64,000 nucleotides of DNA from Streptomyces iranensis (GCF_017874715.1 NZ_JAGGLR010000014.1:248001-312000), one strand, 5' to 3'; counted from the first letter of the stretch, positions 8,312-16,801 are shown. The notes: a model not told the origin generated them from the letters alone. Numbers and translations are program-made.

Positions 8312-8342
8312 GCTCCCCCCACCGCTGCGAGGTGAGGGGAGC
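8312..8342 (-). terminator. Hairpin terminator of small secreted protein copy 2
   Basis: GCTCCCCCCACC (8312-8323) pairs with GGTGAGGGGAGC (8331-8342) with one mismatch. It is the counterpart of the hairpin at 7841, so the duplicated unit includes the terminator. Confidence 0.75.
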
Positions 8343-8384
8343 GCGCCGAGTCGGCGACCCCGTTCGCCGGGGTTCCGTCGGAGG

Positions 8385-8648
8385 TTATCCGCCGATGTTG
8401 TTGAGGCAGGTGCTGCCGATGTTGACGTCACCGCTCGGGGCGGCACCGCCGATGGAGTAGGCGCCCCCGTTGAGGGTGTCACAGTCGTTGCTCTGGAAGA
8501 TGAAGCTGGACAGGTTGATGCTGCTGGGGACGTCGGCGCTCCTGTCGGAGCCGCCGCCGTAGCCCTGGGCGGTTGCGGTGCCGGTGCCGAGGAGCGCCAG
8601 GGCGCCCGCGGTCGCGGCCAGCAGGACGGCCTTCTTCGCGATCTGCAT
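8385..8648 (-). CDS. Small secreted protein, copy 2 of a tandem pair
   Basis: An 87-residue paralogue of the gene at 7914, same length to the residue. It has a Sec signal (MQIAKKAVLLAATAGALALL), a Tyr-Gly-Gly-Gly-Ser start of the mature chain, DCDTLNGG with the first cysteine, and a nearly identical last stretch ending in GSTCLNNIGG. Differences cluster in the middle (SINLSSFIFQSND versus SVDISTFIFQKND) and are conservative, suggesting both copies are under selection. Each copy has its own upstream palindrome and terminator, so they are separate transcription units. Function unknown; an extracellular structural or surface role is only an inference. Confidence 0.85.
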   Translation of the reverse strand: MQIAKKAVLLAATAGALALLGTGTATAQGYGGGSDRSADVPSSINLSSFIFQSNDCDTLNGGAYSIGGAAPSGDVNIGSTCLNNIGG

Positions 8649-8680
8649 GGATTCCTCCGTGTTGGGTCGCGGAGTGAGAT

Positions 8681-8695
8681 ATCTGACCATGAGAT
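8681..8695 (-). promoter_or_regulatory. Imperfect palindrome upstream of small secreted protein copy 2
   Basis: ATCTGA-CCA-TGAGAT (one mismatch) sits at the same distance from the start as the palindrome of copy 1 and is followed by the same GATTTAAC. Conservation in both copies marks it as a likely promoter or operator element. Confidence 0.45.
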
Positions 8696-8773
8696 TTAAC
8701 GGGTGAAAACCGGAGAAAGCGCGGTAAGCGCACCGTGGAGTGACCCGTCCGGCCTACGCGATCCGCCCCGGTG

Positions 8774-9784
8774 TCAGTTGAGGCGGATGCCCACGGAGTA
8801 GGCCGTGATCGTGCTCGGGTCGGACACATGGTGGTCCTTGGCGGCCGCGCTGTAGCTCGGCGTCTGCGTGGTGGCCGGTTCGAGCTTCCAGAGCAGATTG
8901 CCGCTGCCCCGGTAGTGCACCTCCGCGCCGCCTCCGGTGAGCGCGAAACCGGGCTCCACGGACGCCACGGCGGCCGGGTGCGGGGACTGGCCGGAGTCGG
9001 CCCGGGTGAAGCTGTTGGACACGAAACCCACCGGGAGGAAGCGCCGGAGACCGATGGCGAACACCCGGAGGTTGGCGGGGTCGGAGACCAGATGGTCCTT
9101 CGACCGGGCCTTCCAGGAGGTCTCGGTCGAGGGGAAGGAGGCGGTGGCGAGATTGCCGCCGCCGTGCCAGTCCACCCGGAACCCGCCGCCGACGAGGACG
9201 TACTCATTCGACGACGGAAGATTGGCCTCGGCCTCCGGATGCGGGGCCAGTCCGCTGTCCGCACGCGATACGTACACCGATCGCAGCAGCTCGTCCCGGC
9301 TCATTCCGGCGATCTTCAGACCGATGACGTACGAGACCAGCTCATGCGCCTGCGCGTCGATGTGGTCCTTCGAGCTGACGGTCCAGCCCGACAGGTCGTC
9401 CGTGGGATACGACGCGGTCAGCAACGCCCCATTGGGGTACTCCACCGCGGTGGCCCCGCCGCCGATGGCGACCATGTCCCCGTCGCCGACCAGGATCGTC
9501 TCATCGGTCCAGTGCTGCTGAGCGGGATTGCCCCGGTGCGAGAACACCGAGACGGTCACCAGCCCCGAAGCGTCCTTGAAGGTGTTGAGCCGCGTCCCCA
9601 CCGAGCTCAGCACCCTTCTTGGCCGCCGCACCCCTCCTGGCCGTCGCGCCGCCGGCGTGGCAGCGGCGGCGGTCGTGACCCCGCCGCCCACCGCTCCCAC
9701 GGCGGCCGCGCCCGCCACGGCCGTAGCCGCCCTCAGCATGTCCCTTCGGCTGCGCATCACCCGCGTCGACCTGCCTTCCGTCAT
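8774..9784 (-). CDS. Tat-exported protein with three internal repeats, unknown function
   Basis: A 336-residue protein with a twin-arginine signal (SRRDML followed by an Ala-rich stretch and AAAA). After a linker of about 40 residues it consists of three homologous segments of roughly 80 residues. Each has a V/IGGG or TGGG core, a conserved S/AKDH motif (SSKDHIDA, RSKDHLVS, AAKDHHVS) and a closing Y/F-(S/V/A)-(I/V)-G-(L/I)-(K/R) strand. Segments 2 and 3 begin with RADSG and SPHP- or APHP-like motifs. No catalytic motif is recognised; repeated beta domains exported folded suggest a binding or structural extracellular protein. The start could also be the ATG at 9757, nine codons in. Confidence 0.75.
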   Translation of the reverse strand: MTEGRSTRVMRSRRDMLRAATAVAGAAAVGAVGGGVTTAAAATPAARRPGGVRRPRRVLSSVGTRLNTFKDASGLVTVSVFSHRGNPAQQHWTDETILVGDGDMVAIGGGATAVEYPNGALLTASYPTDDLSGWTVSSKDHIDAQAHELVSYVIGLKIAGMSRDELLRSVYVSRADSGLAPHPEAEANLPSSNEYVLVGGGFRVDWHGGGNLATASFPSTETSWKARSKDHLVSDPANLRVFAIGLRRFLPVGFVSNSFTRADSGQSPHPAAVASVEPGFALTGGGAEVHYRGSGNLLWKLEPATTQTPSYSAAAKDHHVSDPSTITAYSVGIRLN

Positions 9785-9839
9785 CCATGCGCCTGACCCG
9801 GCGTCAGGGCGAGCAGAAAACTAGCCTGGTCACCGAACA

Positions 9840-9854
9840 CAGGGATATTCCCTG
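9840..9854. promoter_or_regulatory. Palindrome upstream of the Tat-exported repeat protein
   Basis: CAGGGA-TAT-TCCCTG is a perfect 6-bp inverted repeat 55 bases upstream of the start at 9784. It lies in the otherwise unremarkable 383-bp gap 9785-10167, which also holds the promoter of the pentapeptide gene. A regulator site is a reasonable guess. Confidence 0.4.
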
Positions 9855-10167
9855 AAATGACGGATTGACAGTGCATTGCGCTGTGGGCTAGTGGATCGTG
9901 GCCGACTCCCGGCTCGGCCGCTACCTGGAAGAAACCCCTCCGGTGCGGGTGCCGACCCGGGCCCGGAGGCCGCTCCCGGGCCGGTCGAGGAGGGTGGCAG
10001 GGCGGCAGGTTGTCCTGTTCGGCGCGGTTGAACGACATGCCACTCGGCCAATCTTCGGTTCCCGGCGGTCGGTGGCCGTCCCCGCCATGGCCTCGGCGGG
10101 GTTGTCGGTCGCGGATGGCAGTATCGGCCTCGTACGCGGTCCGCACCCCAGGAAAGTGAGCCCTCGC

Positions 10168-10836
10168 ATGGTGCCGTCCCCCCGTGAACTCGCCGATCTG
10201 CCCTTCGCGGACCATCTGCGGCCGTTCGACGGGGACTTGGCGGAAGGAGGCGACTACGACACCGTTCATCTGGACGGCGACGCCTTCGACGGGGCCGTGT
10301 GCGACCACGCCCGGTTCCTCGAGTCCGCGTTCTCCTCGGTGACCTTCGCCGGGGGCCGCGGCCGCGGGGCCCGGTTCAATGAGGTGTGGCTGGACGGGGT
10401 GCGCTGGGTGGGCACCGACCTTGCGGACACCGACTGGCTGGACGGTGAGCTGGGCGGCTGTGTGCTGGCCGGTCTCGAGATGTTCTCCGCGCGGCTGCAC
10501 CGGGTGACCTTCCACCGATGCAAGCTGGAATCGGTGAACCTCCGCACCGCCACCCTGCGGAACGTCACCTTCGTGGACTGTCTGCTGCGCGATGTGGACC
10601 TCGGCGGCGCGGGGCTGACGGAGGTGGCGTTCCCGGGGTCGGCGCTGGAGGGTGTGCGGTTCGGCAAGGCGCGGATGGCGAAGGTCGATCTGCGAGGTGC
10701 CACCCGGCTGGAGATCGCCGACGGTTATGACGCGCTGGGCGGCGCCACCATCGGCAGCGGGCAGTTGACGGAGCTCGCGCCGATGCTCGCCGACGCCTTG
10801 GGGATCACGGTCCGGGACGGTGGGGACGCACGGTGA
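10168..10836 (+). CDS. Pentapeptide-repeat-like protein
   Basis: A 222-residue protein built mostly of degenerate five-residue beta-helix repeats with central F/L/V: for example DAFDGAVCDHARFLESAFSS, then NLRTATLRNVTFVDC and VDLGGAGLTEVAF. It fits the MfpA/Qnr-like pentapeptide class in size, which bind DNA gyrase, but the class is broad and many members have no known role. ATG 10168 follows GGAAAG at 10151. It is single, and convergent with the ArsR-type regulator gene that ends at 10864. No resistance function can be assigned from sequence alone. Confidence 0.8.
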   Translation: MVPSPRELADLPFADHLRPFDGDLAEGGDYDTVHLDGDAFDGAVCDHARFLESAFSSVTFAGGRGRGARFNEVWLDGVRWVGTDLADTDWLDGELGGCVLAGLEMFSARLHRVTFHRCKLESVNLRTATLRNVTFVDCLLRDVDLGGAGLTEVAFPGSALEGVRFGKARMAKVDLRGATRLEIADGYDALGGATIGSGQLTELAPMLADALGITVRDGGDAR

Positions 10837-10863
10837 GCCCCCACGTCCCGCGGTGACCGAGGT

Positions 10864-11625
10864 TCACCGGGGGATCAGCCAGGGCTGCTGCGGCAGCGGG
10901 CTCCCCGTCTCGATCAGCGACTTCAGATTGGACAGCACCGCGGCCCAGCCACCGGCCGCCGCGGTCCGCTCGGCCTCGTCGGCCAGGTTCTCATGGGTCA
11001 CGGTCAGCCGGACGATGTCGCCGTGCGGCTGGATGTCGAAGGTGACCCGGGAGGGCTCGGCGGTGGCATCGGCGTCGGGCGCGGACCAGGTGGTCACCAG
11101 CCGGGTGGGCGGTGAGCTCTCCACGACCGTGCCGACGACATCGGCGGTGCCGGTGCCGTCCGTCCGCTGATGCTCCCACGGGGAGCCGACCTGCCAGTCC
11201 GACACATTGCTGTGGCCCCAGTACTCGGCCGTGAGGTCGGCGTCGGTCAGCGCGTGCCAGACCTTCTCCGGTGTGCTCTCGATGTAGATGACGTACACGA
11301 ACGCCGGCTTGTCGGCCATCGCTTCCTCCGCTTGTCGCTTCACCAGGCTCAGCGCGCGCAGCCGCGGGCGCTCGAACTTGTCGATCCAGCGGTCCTGGAT
11401 CTCATTGAGGGGGACGGGGTTGAGGTAGTGGAGTTTTTCGCGGCCCCGCCGGACCGTGCTGACTAGATTGGCGGCCTCGAGGACGGCCAGATGCTGGGTG
11501 GCCGACTGGCGGGTCATCTCCAGCCGCCGGCACAGCTCGCCCAGCGTCTGGCCGTTGTGCTCATGCAGCCGGTCCAGCAGATACCGCCGGGTCTGGTCGG
11601 CCAGCGCCTTGAAGACCTTGTCCAT
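10864..11625 (-). CDS. ArsR-type regulator fused to an SRPBCC (AHSA1-like) domain
   Basis: A 253-residue fusion. Residues 1-95 form an ArsR winged helix (MDKVFKALADQTRRYLLDRL, then TRQSATQHLAVLEAANLV), followed by an SRPBCC/AHSA1 lipid-pocket domain from about residue 105 (YVIYIESTPEKVWHALTDAD; WGHSNVSDW). The two parts are normally neighbouring genes; here they are one reading frame. The ArsR half lacks an obvious Cys metal site, so control by a small hydrophobic ligand in the SRPBCC pocket is a plausible inference. ATG 11625 gives the family-typical start; a GTG four codons earlier is possible. A perfect palindrome lies directly upstream. Confidence 0.88.
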   Translation of the reverse strand: MDKVFKALADQTRRYLLDRLHEHNGQTLGELCRRLEMTRQSATQHLAVLEAANLVSTVRRGREKLHYLNPVPLNEIQDRWIDKFERPRLRALSLVKRQAEEAMADKPAFVYVIYIESTPEKVWHALTDADLTAEYWGHSNVSDWQVGSPWEHQRTDGTGTADVVGTVVESSPPTRLVTTWSAPDADATAEPSRVTFDIQPHGDIVRLTVTHENLADEAERTAAAGGWAAVLSNLKSLIETGSPLPQQPWLIPR

Positions 11626-11647
11626 CTCTGAGCTCACACCGAACGTT

Positions 11648-11667
11648 ATGCAGGTGGTTGCCTGCAT
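11648..11667. promoter_or_regulatory. Candidate ArsR-type autoregulatory operator
   Basis: ATGCAGG (11648-11654) and CCTGCAT (11661-11667) are a perfect inverted repeat with a 6-bp spacer, 22 bases upstream of the regulator start. Location and symmetry suit a dimeric ArsR repressor acting on its own promoter. Confidence 0.6.
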
Positions 11668-11712
11668 GTCAATGCGAGCGATGCGACGGCCCCCGTCCCC
11701 GGTGATTTCGCG

Positions 11713-12219
11713 CTATCGCCTGCGGACCGCGCCGTGGATGAACGCCGCCTGCCCGGCGTGCTGCAGATCGTCCGAGACCACGCTGACCAGCCGGACGCCG
11801 AGGGTCACCGCCGGGGTCCACCGCTCGTCCACGATCCGGTCGAGATCGGAGTCGCGCAGGCCGCGCACGAACGCCAGGGTGTTCTCGTGGACGGCGTCGT
11901 AGTACCCGGTGAGAAGCTCGGCGTCCGCCCGTACCGCCGCCACGTCCTTGCTCCGGTGGCCGTAGCCGGTGGCCTCGGGCGGGAACGGCAGACCGAACCG
12001 CTCGGCCCAGCCCTCGGACGTCCACAGCTGCTCGGTGCCCGCGGCGTCGGCGATGTGGTCGTCCTGGACCCGGGTCAGATGCCACACCAGCCAGGCGATC
12101 GAATTGGCCCCGCTGACGAGCCGTACGGCCAACTCGTCCGCCGAGAGCCCGTCCACGGCCGACCGCACCTCCTCGCGTACCCGCTCGAAGGCGTCGGCCA
12201 GCAGATCGGCGCTGTTCAT
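11713..12219 (-). CDS. DinB-family (DUF664) mycothiol-transferase-like protein
   Basis: A 168-residue four-helix-bundle protein. The DinB metal-site histidines are visible: WHLTRVQDDHIAD near residue 53 and DDLQHAGQAAFIHG near the C-terminus. In actinobacteria this family includes mycothiol-dependent S-transferases that conjugate electrophiles. ATG 12219 gives a standard start (MNSADLLADAF). The gene ends upstream of the ArsR-SRPBCC regulator and follows a maleylpyruvate-isomerase-type protein in the same direction, so this stretch looks like a small thiol-detoxification group. The substrate is unknown. Confidence 0.85.
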   Translation of the reverse strand: MNSADLLADAFERVREEVRSAVDGLSADELAVRLVSGANSIAWLVWHLTRVQDDHIADAAGTEQLWTSEGWAERFGLPFPPEATGYGHRSKDVAAVRADAELLTGYYDAVHENTLAFVRGLRDSDLDRIVDERWTPAVTLGVRLVSVVSDDLQHAGQAAFIHGAVRRR

Positions 12220-12306
12220 TCGCGGCTCCCTCGCTCGTGGTCGGCTCCCGGCCATGGTCGCACCCCGCGGCCCCGGCCGCGGGGTGCCGACTCGCCGGGC
12301 CGCGGT

Positions 12307-13128
12307 TCACACGGGCGGGACGAGGGTGAAGTAGCGGTCGAGCACCGCCTGGTCGCCGGTCACCTTGTCGAGCCGGTCCGCGGGGAGCCGCTGCCACAGG
12401 AACAGCATCAGGTCCGACGCGGTCCCGGCCAGCTCGACATCGCCGGACGCCACGTCGGTGTCCTCGTCCGCGGCTCCGGTGGTGAGCCGTACGTCGTCGC
12501 CGTCGAAACGGACCGTCCACAGGCCCGGACCGTCGGTCCGGCGGAACCGGAAACGCTCGCCCGCCCCGGCCGGGGCCTCCCGCCACGCCCGCCGGGCCGG
12601 GGCCATCACCTCGAAGGTCTGGGCCACGGCGTCCACCGCGAGGCCGGGCTCCACCGGCCGGGCCCGCCCGCCGGCCGCCTGCTCGGCGTCCCAGCGGTGC
12701 AGGGCCGCCTCGATGGTCTGCATCCGCAGCCAGAAACCCGCGGTCCGCTCCGCCGACCACGTCCACACCGCCAGCTCCGGATCCTCGCTCCGGAACAGCG
12801 CCTCGAGCCGCGCGGCCCCCTCGGCGAACCAGTCGACGAGACTCACCGGCACCGGCCCGTGATGCGGCCCGCCCGTGGGCGCCGGCCAGCCCCCGCGGTC
12901 CTCGGGAAGCTCGAAGAGGGTGGCGTCCGTGATGTCCGGCTGCCGGTCGAGCCGCTCCCGGATGACGCGGGCCACCAGGCGGTGCACCCCGCCCAGGTGC
13001 AGCACCAGATCCGACATCGTCCAGTCGGGGCAGGAGGGGATCAGCGGCGCGTCCGCCCCGTCGGCGGCGCCACGGGCCGCCTGCTCGAACGCCACGATCT
13101 CACGGTGGAAATGGGCTGAATAGTCCAT
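12307..13128 (-). CDS. Mycothiol-dependent maleylpyruvate isomerase family protein
   Basis: A 273-residue protein with the MDMPI N-terminal helical bundle (residues 1-150; CPDWTMSDLVLHLGGVHRLV carries the first metal-ligand histidine and ALHRWDAEQAAG another) and a C-terminal beta/alpha domain (WTVRFDGDDVRL; SGDVELAGTASDLMLFLW). Characterised relatives isomerise maleylpyruvate using mycothiol, but most Streptomyces paralogues have unknown electrophilic substrates. ATG 13128 is preferred over an ATG three codons upstream as the usual MDYSAHF-like start. It lies 87 bases upstream of the DinB protein in the same direction. Confidence 0.87.
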   Translation of the reverse strand: MDYSAHFHREIVAFEQAARGAADGADAPLIPSCPDWTMSDLVLHLGGVHRLVARVIRERLDRQPDITDATLFELPEDRGGWPAPTGGPHHGPVPVSLVDWFAEGAARLEALFRSEDPELAVWTWSAERTAGFWLRMQTIEAALHRWDAEQAAGGRARPVEPGLAVDAVAQTFEVMAPARRAWREAPAGAGERFRFRRTDGPGLWTVRFDGDDVRLTTGAADEDTDVASGDVELAGTASDLMLFLWQRLPADRLDKVTGDQAVLDRYFTLVPPV

Positions 13129-13348
13129 GGGCCGCACTCTGCCAGGCCGCGACCGCCGCTGCCATACACCGCCCGGCCACTCGGTGCGCCTTCGCTGTCA
13201 GCAGAGCGAATCGGCCCCCGGCGAAGCGGCACGGGCCCGGCGCACGGCCGCTGTTAGCTTCCCCTCATCCGGCTCGACGCCGACGGACGCCCGGGAACAC
13301 ACACTTCGACGCCCCGGACCCCAGGACCAAGGACAAGGAAGCGCGGCG

Positions 13349-14080
13349 ATGGTGACGACCAGACGCATCGAATACCCCGTGGACGGCACCACCATGGTGG
13401 GCCATCTGGCGCTGCCCGGGGGCACGGACCCCCGCCCCGCCGTGCTGATCGCCCATGAGGGCCCCGGCATCACCGACCACCAGCGCGAGCGCGCCGACCG
13501 GCTCGCCGAACTCGGCTATGTGGCCTTCGCCCTCGACTACCACGGCGGCGGACGGTTCATCGAGGACCGGGAGGAGATGTTCGCCCGGATCGACGAACTG
13601 CTCGCCGACCCCGACCGCATGCGAGCTCTCGCCGGAGCCGGGCTCGCGGTGCTGACCGCCGAACCCCGGACCGACACCTCGCGACTCGCCGCCATCGGCT
13701 ACTGCCTGGGCGGCACCTTGGCCCTCGAACTCGCCCGGAGCGGCGCGGACCTCAAGGCCGTGGTCGGTTTCCACCCCGGTCTGACGAGCACCCGGCCCGA
13801 GGACGCCGCCAACATCACCGGCAGGGTCCTGGTCTGTGTGGGGTCCGAGGACCCGTTCATCCCGGTCGAGCGGCGGCTGGCCTTCGAGGAGGAGATGCGG
13901 GCCGCCGGGGTGGACTGGCGCATGCACCTCCACGGCGGCGCACCGCACAGCTTCACCCACCCCGGCCTCGAACCCGATCCCGTGGCCCGCCCGGGGATCG
14001 GCTACCACCGGCCCTCCGCCGAGCGGGCCTGGCGGGCCATGCTCGACCTGTTCGACGAGGTGTTCCCGACCATGGTGTGA
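13349..14080 (+). CDS. Dienelactone hydrolase family protein
   Basis: A 243-residue alpha/beta hydrolase. The nucleophile motif GYCLGG has the cysteine typical of dienelactone hydrolases (about residue 119). The acid is in VGSEDPFIP (about residue 171) and the histidine in GAPHSFTHP (about residue 207), completing a Cys-Asp-His triad. Such enzymes hydrolyse lactones in catechol degradation, though many relatives act on other esters. ATG 13349 has AAGGAA upstream. Only 29 bases separate it from the transporter operon that follows, so it may be the first gene of that operon, which fits an aromatic-degradation role. That link is inference. Confidence 0.87.
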   Translation: MVTTRRIEYPVDGTTMVGHLALPGGTDPRPAVLIAHEGPGITDHQRERADRLAELGYVAFALDYHGGGRFIEDREEMFARIDELLADPDRMRALAGAGLAVLTAEPRTDTSRLAAIGYCLGGTLALELARSGADLKAVVGFHPGLTSTRPEDAANITGRVLVCVGSEDPFIPVERRLAFEEEMRAAGVDWRMHLHGGAPHSFTHPGLEPDPVARPGIGYHRPSAERAWRAMLDLFDEVFPTMV

Positions 14081-14109
14081 ACAGCGCACGGCCCCTATCG
14101 TGAAATGCC

Positions 14110-15093
14110 ATGAGAGACCAACTGCGCTTACCCCCGGCAAAGTTGGCCGCGGCCGCCACGGTCACCGCCGTGCTTCTCGCCGGATGCGGCGGCTCCGACG
14201 AGGACTCCGGCGCCGGGGGCGGGCCGGAGAAGAAGACGCTCACGGTCGCCGGACTGCCGCTCGCGGACGTGGCCGCCCTGCACATCGCCATGGACCGCGA
14301 GCTCTTCGAGAAGGAAGGGCTGAACGTCCGGGTCCAGCCGGTCCAGCAGAGCGTCCAGGCGCTGCCCGCGCTCGCCCACGGCCAGGTGGACGTCATCGGC
14401 GGCGCCAACTTCGTGACGTTCCTCCAGGCCCGTGAGAAGGGCACCCTGGCCACCCGGGTGCTGGCCGAGGGCGCGCGCAACGCCCCGCACATGATGGATG
14501 TGCTGGTGCCCGCCGACTCCAAGATCAAGGAGCCGCGGGACCTCGAGGGCAAGAAGGTCGCGGTCAACATCCTCAACAACGTCCAGTCGCTCACCCTCAA
14601 CGCCACCCTCGGCAAGGCCGGAGCCGGCCGGCCCGACTACCGGCAGGTGCCGTTCCCGCAGATGGGCTCGGTGCTGGAGCGGGGCCAGGTGGACGCCGTG
14701 CACGCCGCCGAGCCCTTCGCCACCGCGCTCAAGCGCGAGCTGAAGGCCCGTACGGTGGTCGACGGCAACGCGGCACCCGTCGCCGGACTGCCGCTCAGCG
14801 GCTATGTCACCACCGACACCTTCATCGACAAGTACCCCAAGACCGCCGCCGCCTTCCAGCGCGCCATCTCCGCCGCCCAGGCCGTGGCCGCCAAGGACCG
14901 TGGCGCCGTGGAGAAGGCGCTGCCCGGCTATACGAAGATCAAGCCGGCGGAGGCCGCCGCCATCGGACTGCCCGGCTACCCGGCCACCTCCAGCGCCGCC
15001 CAGTTGAAGCGGCTCATCTCCCTCATGCGGACGCAGAAGCTGCTCACCAAGGACCTCGACCCCGCCGCCGTCCTCTACCAGCGGGCCGAGTGA
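14110..15093 (+). CDS. ABC transporter substrate-binding lipoprotein (SsuA/NMT1-like)
   Basis: A 327-residue lipoprotein. The signal ends in the lipobox LLAGC with the cysteine at residue 26, so the protein is anchored outside the membrane. The body is a two-lobed NMT1/SsuA-type binding protein: LPLADVAALHIAMDRELFEKEG near the start and HGQVDVIGGANFVTFLQ further in. Relatives bind sulfonates, nitrate, taurine, pyrimidine precursors or aromatic acids. It is the first member of a set with two permeases, a thiamine-diphosphate decarboxylase and an ATPase. The decarboxylase suggests an aromatic 2-oxo acid or related ligand, which is inferred from neighbours only. Confidence 0.9.
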   Translation: MRDQLRLPPAKLAAAATVTAVLLAGCGGSDEDSGAGGGPEKKTLTVAGLPLADVAALHIAMDRELFEKEGLNVRVQPVQQSVQALPALAHGQVDVIGGANFVTFLQAREKGTLATRVLAEGARNAPHMMDVLVPADSKIKEPRDLEGKKVAVNILNNVQSLTLNATLGKAGAGRPDYRQVPFPQMGSVLERGQVDAVHAAEPFATALKRELKARTVVDGNAAPVAGLPLSGYVTTDTFIDKYPKTAAAFQRAISAAQAVAAKDRGAVEKALPGYTKIKPAEAAAIGLPGYPATSSAAQLKRLISLMRTQKLLTKDLDPAAVLYQRAE

Positions 15094-15899
15094 GCCCCGC
15101 GACGGTCAGGCGGAAGCGCGCCGGGCGGGCCAGGAACGCGCTGCTCGGCGCCGTCGGCGTGCTCGTGGCCTTCGCCGCCTGCGAGGCCCTGGGCCGTTCC
15201 GGGATGGTGCGGAGCGCCTTCCTGCCGCCCGCCTCCGAGGTGCTGGTACGGGCGGTCGAACTCGGCGGCGACACCGCCTTCCTGAACGGCGTCGGCGCCA
15301 CCCTCGAGGCATGGGCCACCGGGCTCGCCCTCGCCTGCGCCCTCGCGATCCCCCTGGGGCTGCTGCTGGGCAGTGTGCCGGCGGCCGCGCAGGCCGCGCG
15401 GGTGCTGATCGAGTTCCTGCGCCCGGTGCCGTCGGTGGCCCTCATCCCCCTGGTGTCGCTGCTGCTCGGCGCCGGCAGCGAGACCACGGTCGCCCTCGTC
15501 GCCTACGCGTGTGTCTGGCCCGTGCTGTTCAACACCGTCTACGGGCTCGGCGAGACCGATCCGCTGGCCAAGGACACGCTGCGCGCCTTCGGCTTCGGGC
15601 GGCTCGCCGTCCTCTTGAGGGCCGGTCTGCCCTCGGCCGCCCCGTTCATCGCCGCCGGGGTGCGCATCGCGGCGGCCACCGCCCTGATCCTCGCCGTGGC
15701 CAGCGAGATCCTCGCCGGATTCGGCGAGGGTCTTGGCACCTTCATCGCCCAGGCGGGCATGGCCACCGACGGCACCCGCGACGTACTGGCCGGAGTGGTG
15801 TGGGCGGGAGCCCTCGGCCTCGTCATCAATCTGGCGCTCACCGCGGTCGAACGGCGGCTGTTCCCCTGGGCGCCCGAGCACCGCGGGAGCGGCGCATGA
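15090..15899 (+). CDS. ABC transporter permease (SsuC/TauC-like), first of two
   Basis: A 269-residue permease with six predicted membrane spans. The EAA-type cytoplasmic loop is visible around LAKDTLRAFGFGRLAVLLRAGLP. The GTG at 15090 overlaps the lipoprotein stop by four bases (GTGA), which fixes the start and shows translational coupling. It likely pairs with the next gene as a heterodimeric channel; most taurine/nitrate-type systems use a homodimer of one permease, so two different permeases are a distinguishing feature of this transporter. Confidence 0.9.
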   Translation: MSPATVRRKRAGRARNALLGAVGVLVAFAACEALGRSGMVRSAFLPPASEVLVRAVELGGDTAFLNGVGATLEAWATGLALACALAIPLGLLLGSVPAAAQAARVLIEFLRPVPSVALIPLVSLLLGAGSETTVALVAYACVWPVLFNTVYGLGETDPLAKDTLRAFGFGRLAVLLRAGLPSAAPFIAAGVRIAAATALILAVASEILAGFGEGLGTFIAQAGMATDGTRDVLAGVVWAGALGLVINLALTAVERRLFPWAPEHRGSGA

Positions 15900-16720
15900 C
15901 CGCGCCGGCCACCCCGTTCGGCGCCGCGCGGCGGCTGCCCCGGACCCTCGCGCTGCGGCTCGGCGTCCCGGTGGCGGCGGTGGTCCTGTGGCAACTCGCC
16001 GCTCGGGCCCGCGGCAGCGTGTTCTTCCCGACCCCCGCCCGGATCGTCGACCACGGCTATCACCTGTGGTTCTCCGGCCCCGCCGAACGGGCGTTCCTCA
16101 CCGACGCGGCGGTCCGCGATCTGCTGCCCAGCCTCGGCCGGGTGCTCGCCGGATTCGCCCTCGCCGCGGCCGGTGGCATCGTGCTGGGGCTCGCTCTGGG
16201 CCGCTCGCGCACCGTGTACGCGCTGTGCGATCCGGTGCTGCAGTTCGCCCGCGCCGTGCCCCCGCCCGCGCTGGTGCCCGTCTTCGTCGTGGTCTTCGAC
16301 CTCGGTACGCCGATGCAGCTCGCCTCCATCGTCTTCGGCGCCATCTGGCCCGTACTGATCAACACGGCCGAGGGGGTCCGCGGCATCGACCCGCTGCGGC
16401 TGGACGTCGCCGCCACCGTGCGGATGCGGCCAACCGAGCGGATCGTGCTGCTCTATCTGCCCGCCGCGCTTCCGCGCATCTTCGCCGGGCTGCGGCTGAG
16501 CCTGTCGCTCTCGCTCATCCTGATGGTGTTCTCGGAGCTGCTGCCCGGCACCGCCGACGGCATAGGCTTCTCGCTCACCGACGCGCAGACCCGCTCCGAT
16601 CTGCTCACCGTGTGGGCGGTGATGGTGCTGCTCGGCGCGCTCGGGCATCTGCTCAACAGCGCGCTGCTCGCCGTCGAGCGCCTGGCTCTCGGCAGACACC
16701 GCGCGGCGCACCGCACCTGA
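15896..16720 (+). CDS. ABC transporter permease (SsuC/TauC-like), second of two
   Basis: A 274-residue permease with about six spans. The EAA-like loop is RGIDPLRLDVAATVRMRPTERIV and the typical permease core is SLSLSLILMVFSELLPGTADGIGF. The ATG at 15896 overlaps the previous stop as ATGA. Residues 1-35 are basic then hydrophobic, the normal start of such permeases. It completes the membrane part of the importer encoded from 14110 to 19220. The two permeases share the family but differ in sequence, so they are not a recent tandem duplication. Confidence 0.9.
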   Translation: MTAPATPFGAARRLPRTLALRLGVPVAAVVLWQLAARARGSVFFPTPARIVDHGYHLWFSGPAERAFLTDAAVRDLLPSLGRVLAGFALAAAGGIVLGLALGRSRTVYALCDPVLQFARAVPPPALVPVFVVVFDLGTPMQLASIVFGAIWPVLINTAEGVRGIDPLRLDVAATVRMRPTERIVLLYLPAALPRIFAGLRLSLSLSLILMVFSELLPGTADGIGFSLTDAQTRSDLLTVWAVMVLLGALGHLLNSALLAVERLALGRHRAAHRT

Positions 16721-16801
16721 CCACCCGTACGCAGGACAGGACACGCCCCCATCCAGCAGACGCAGGACACGCCCCCCACACCCAGCAGAGGAGGTGGCTC
16801 C

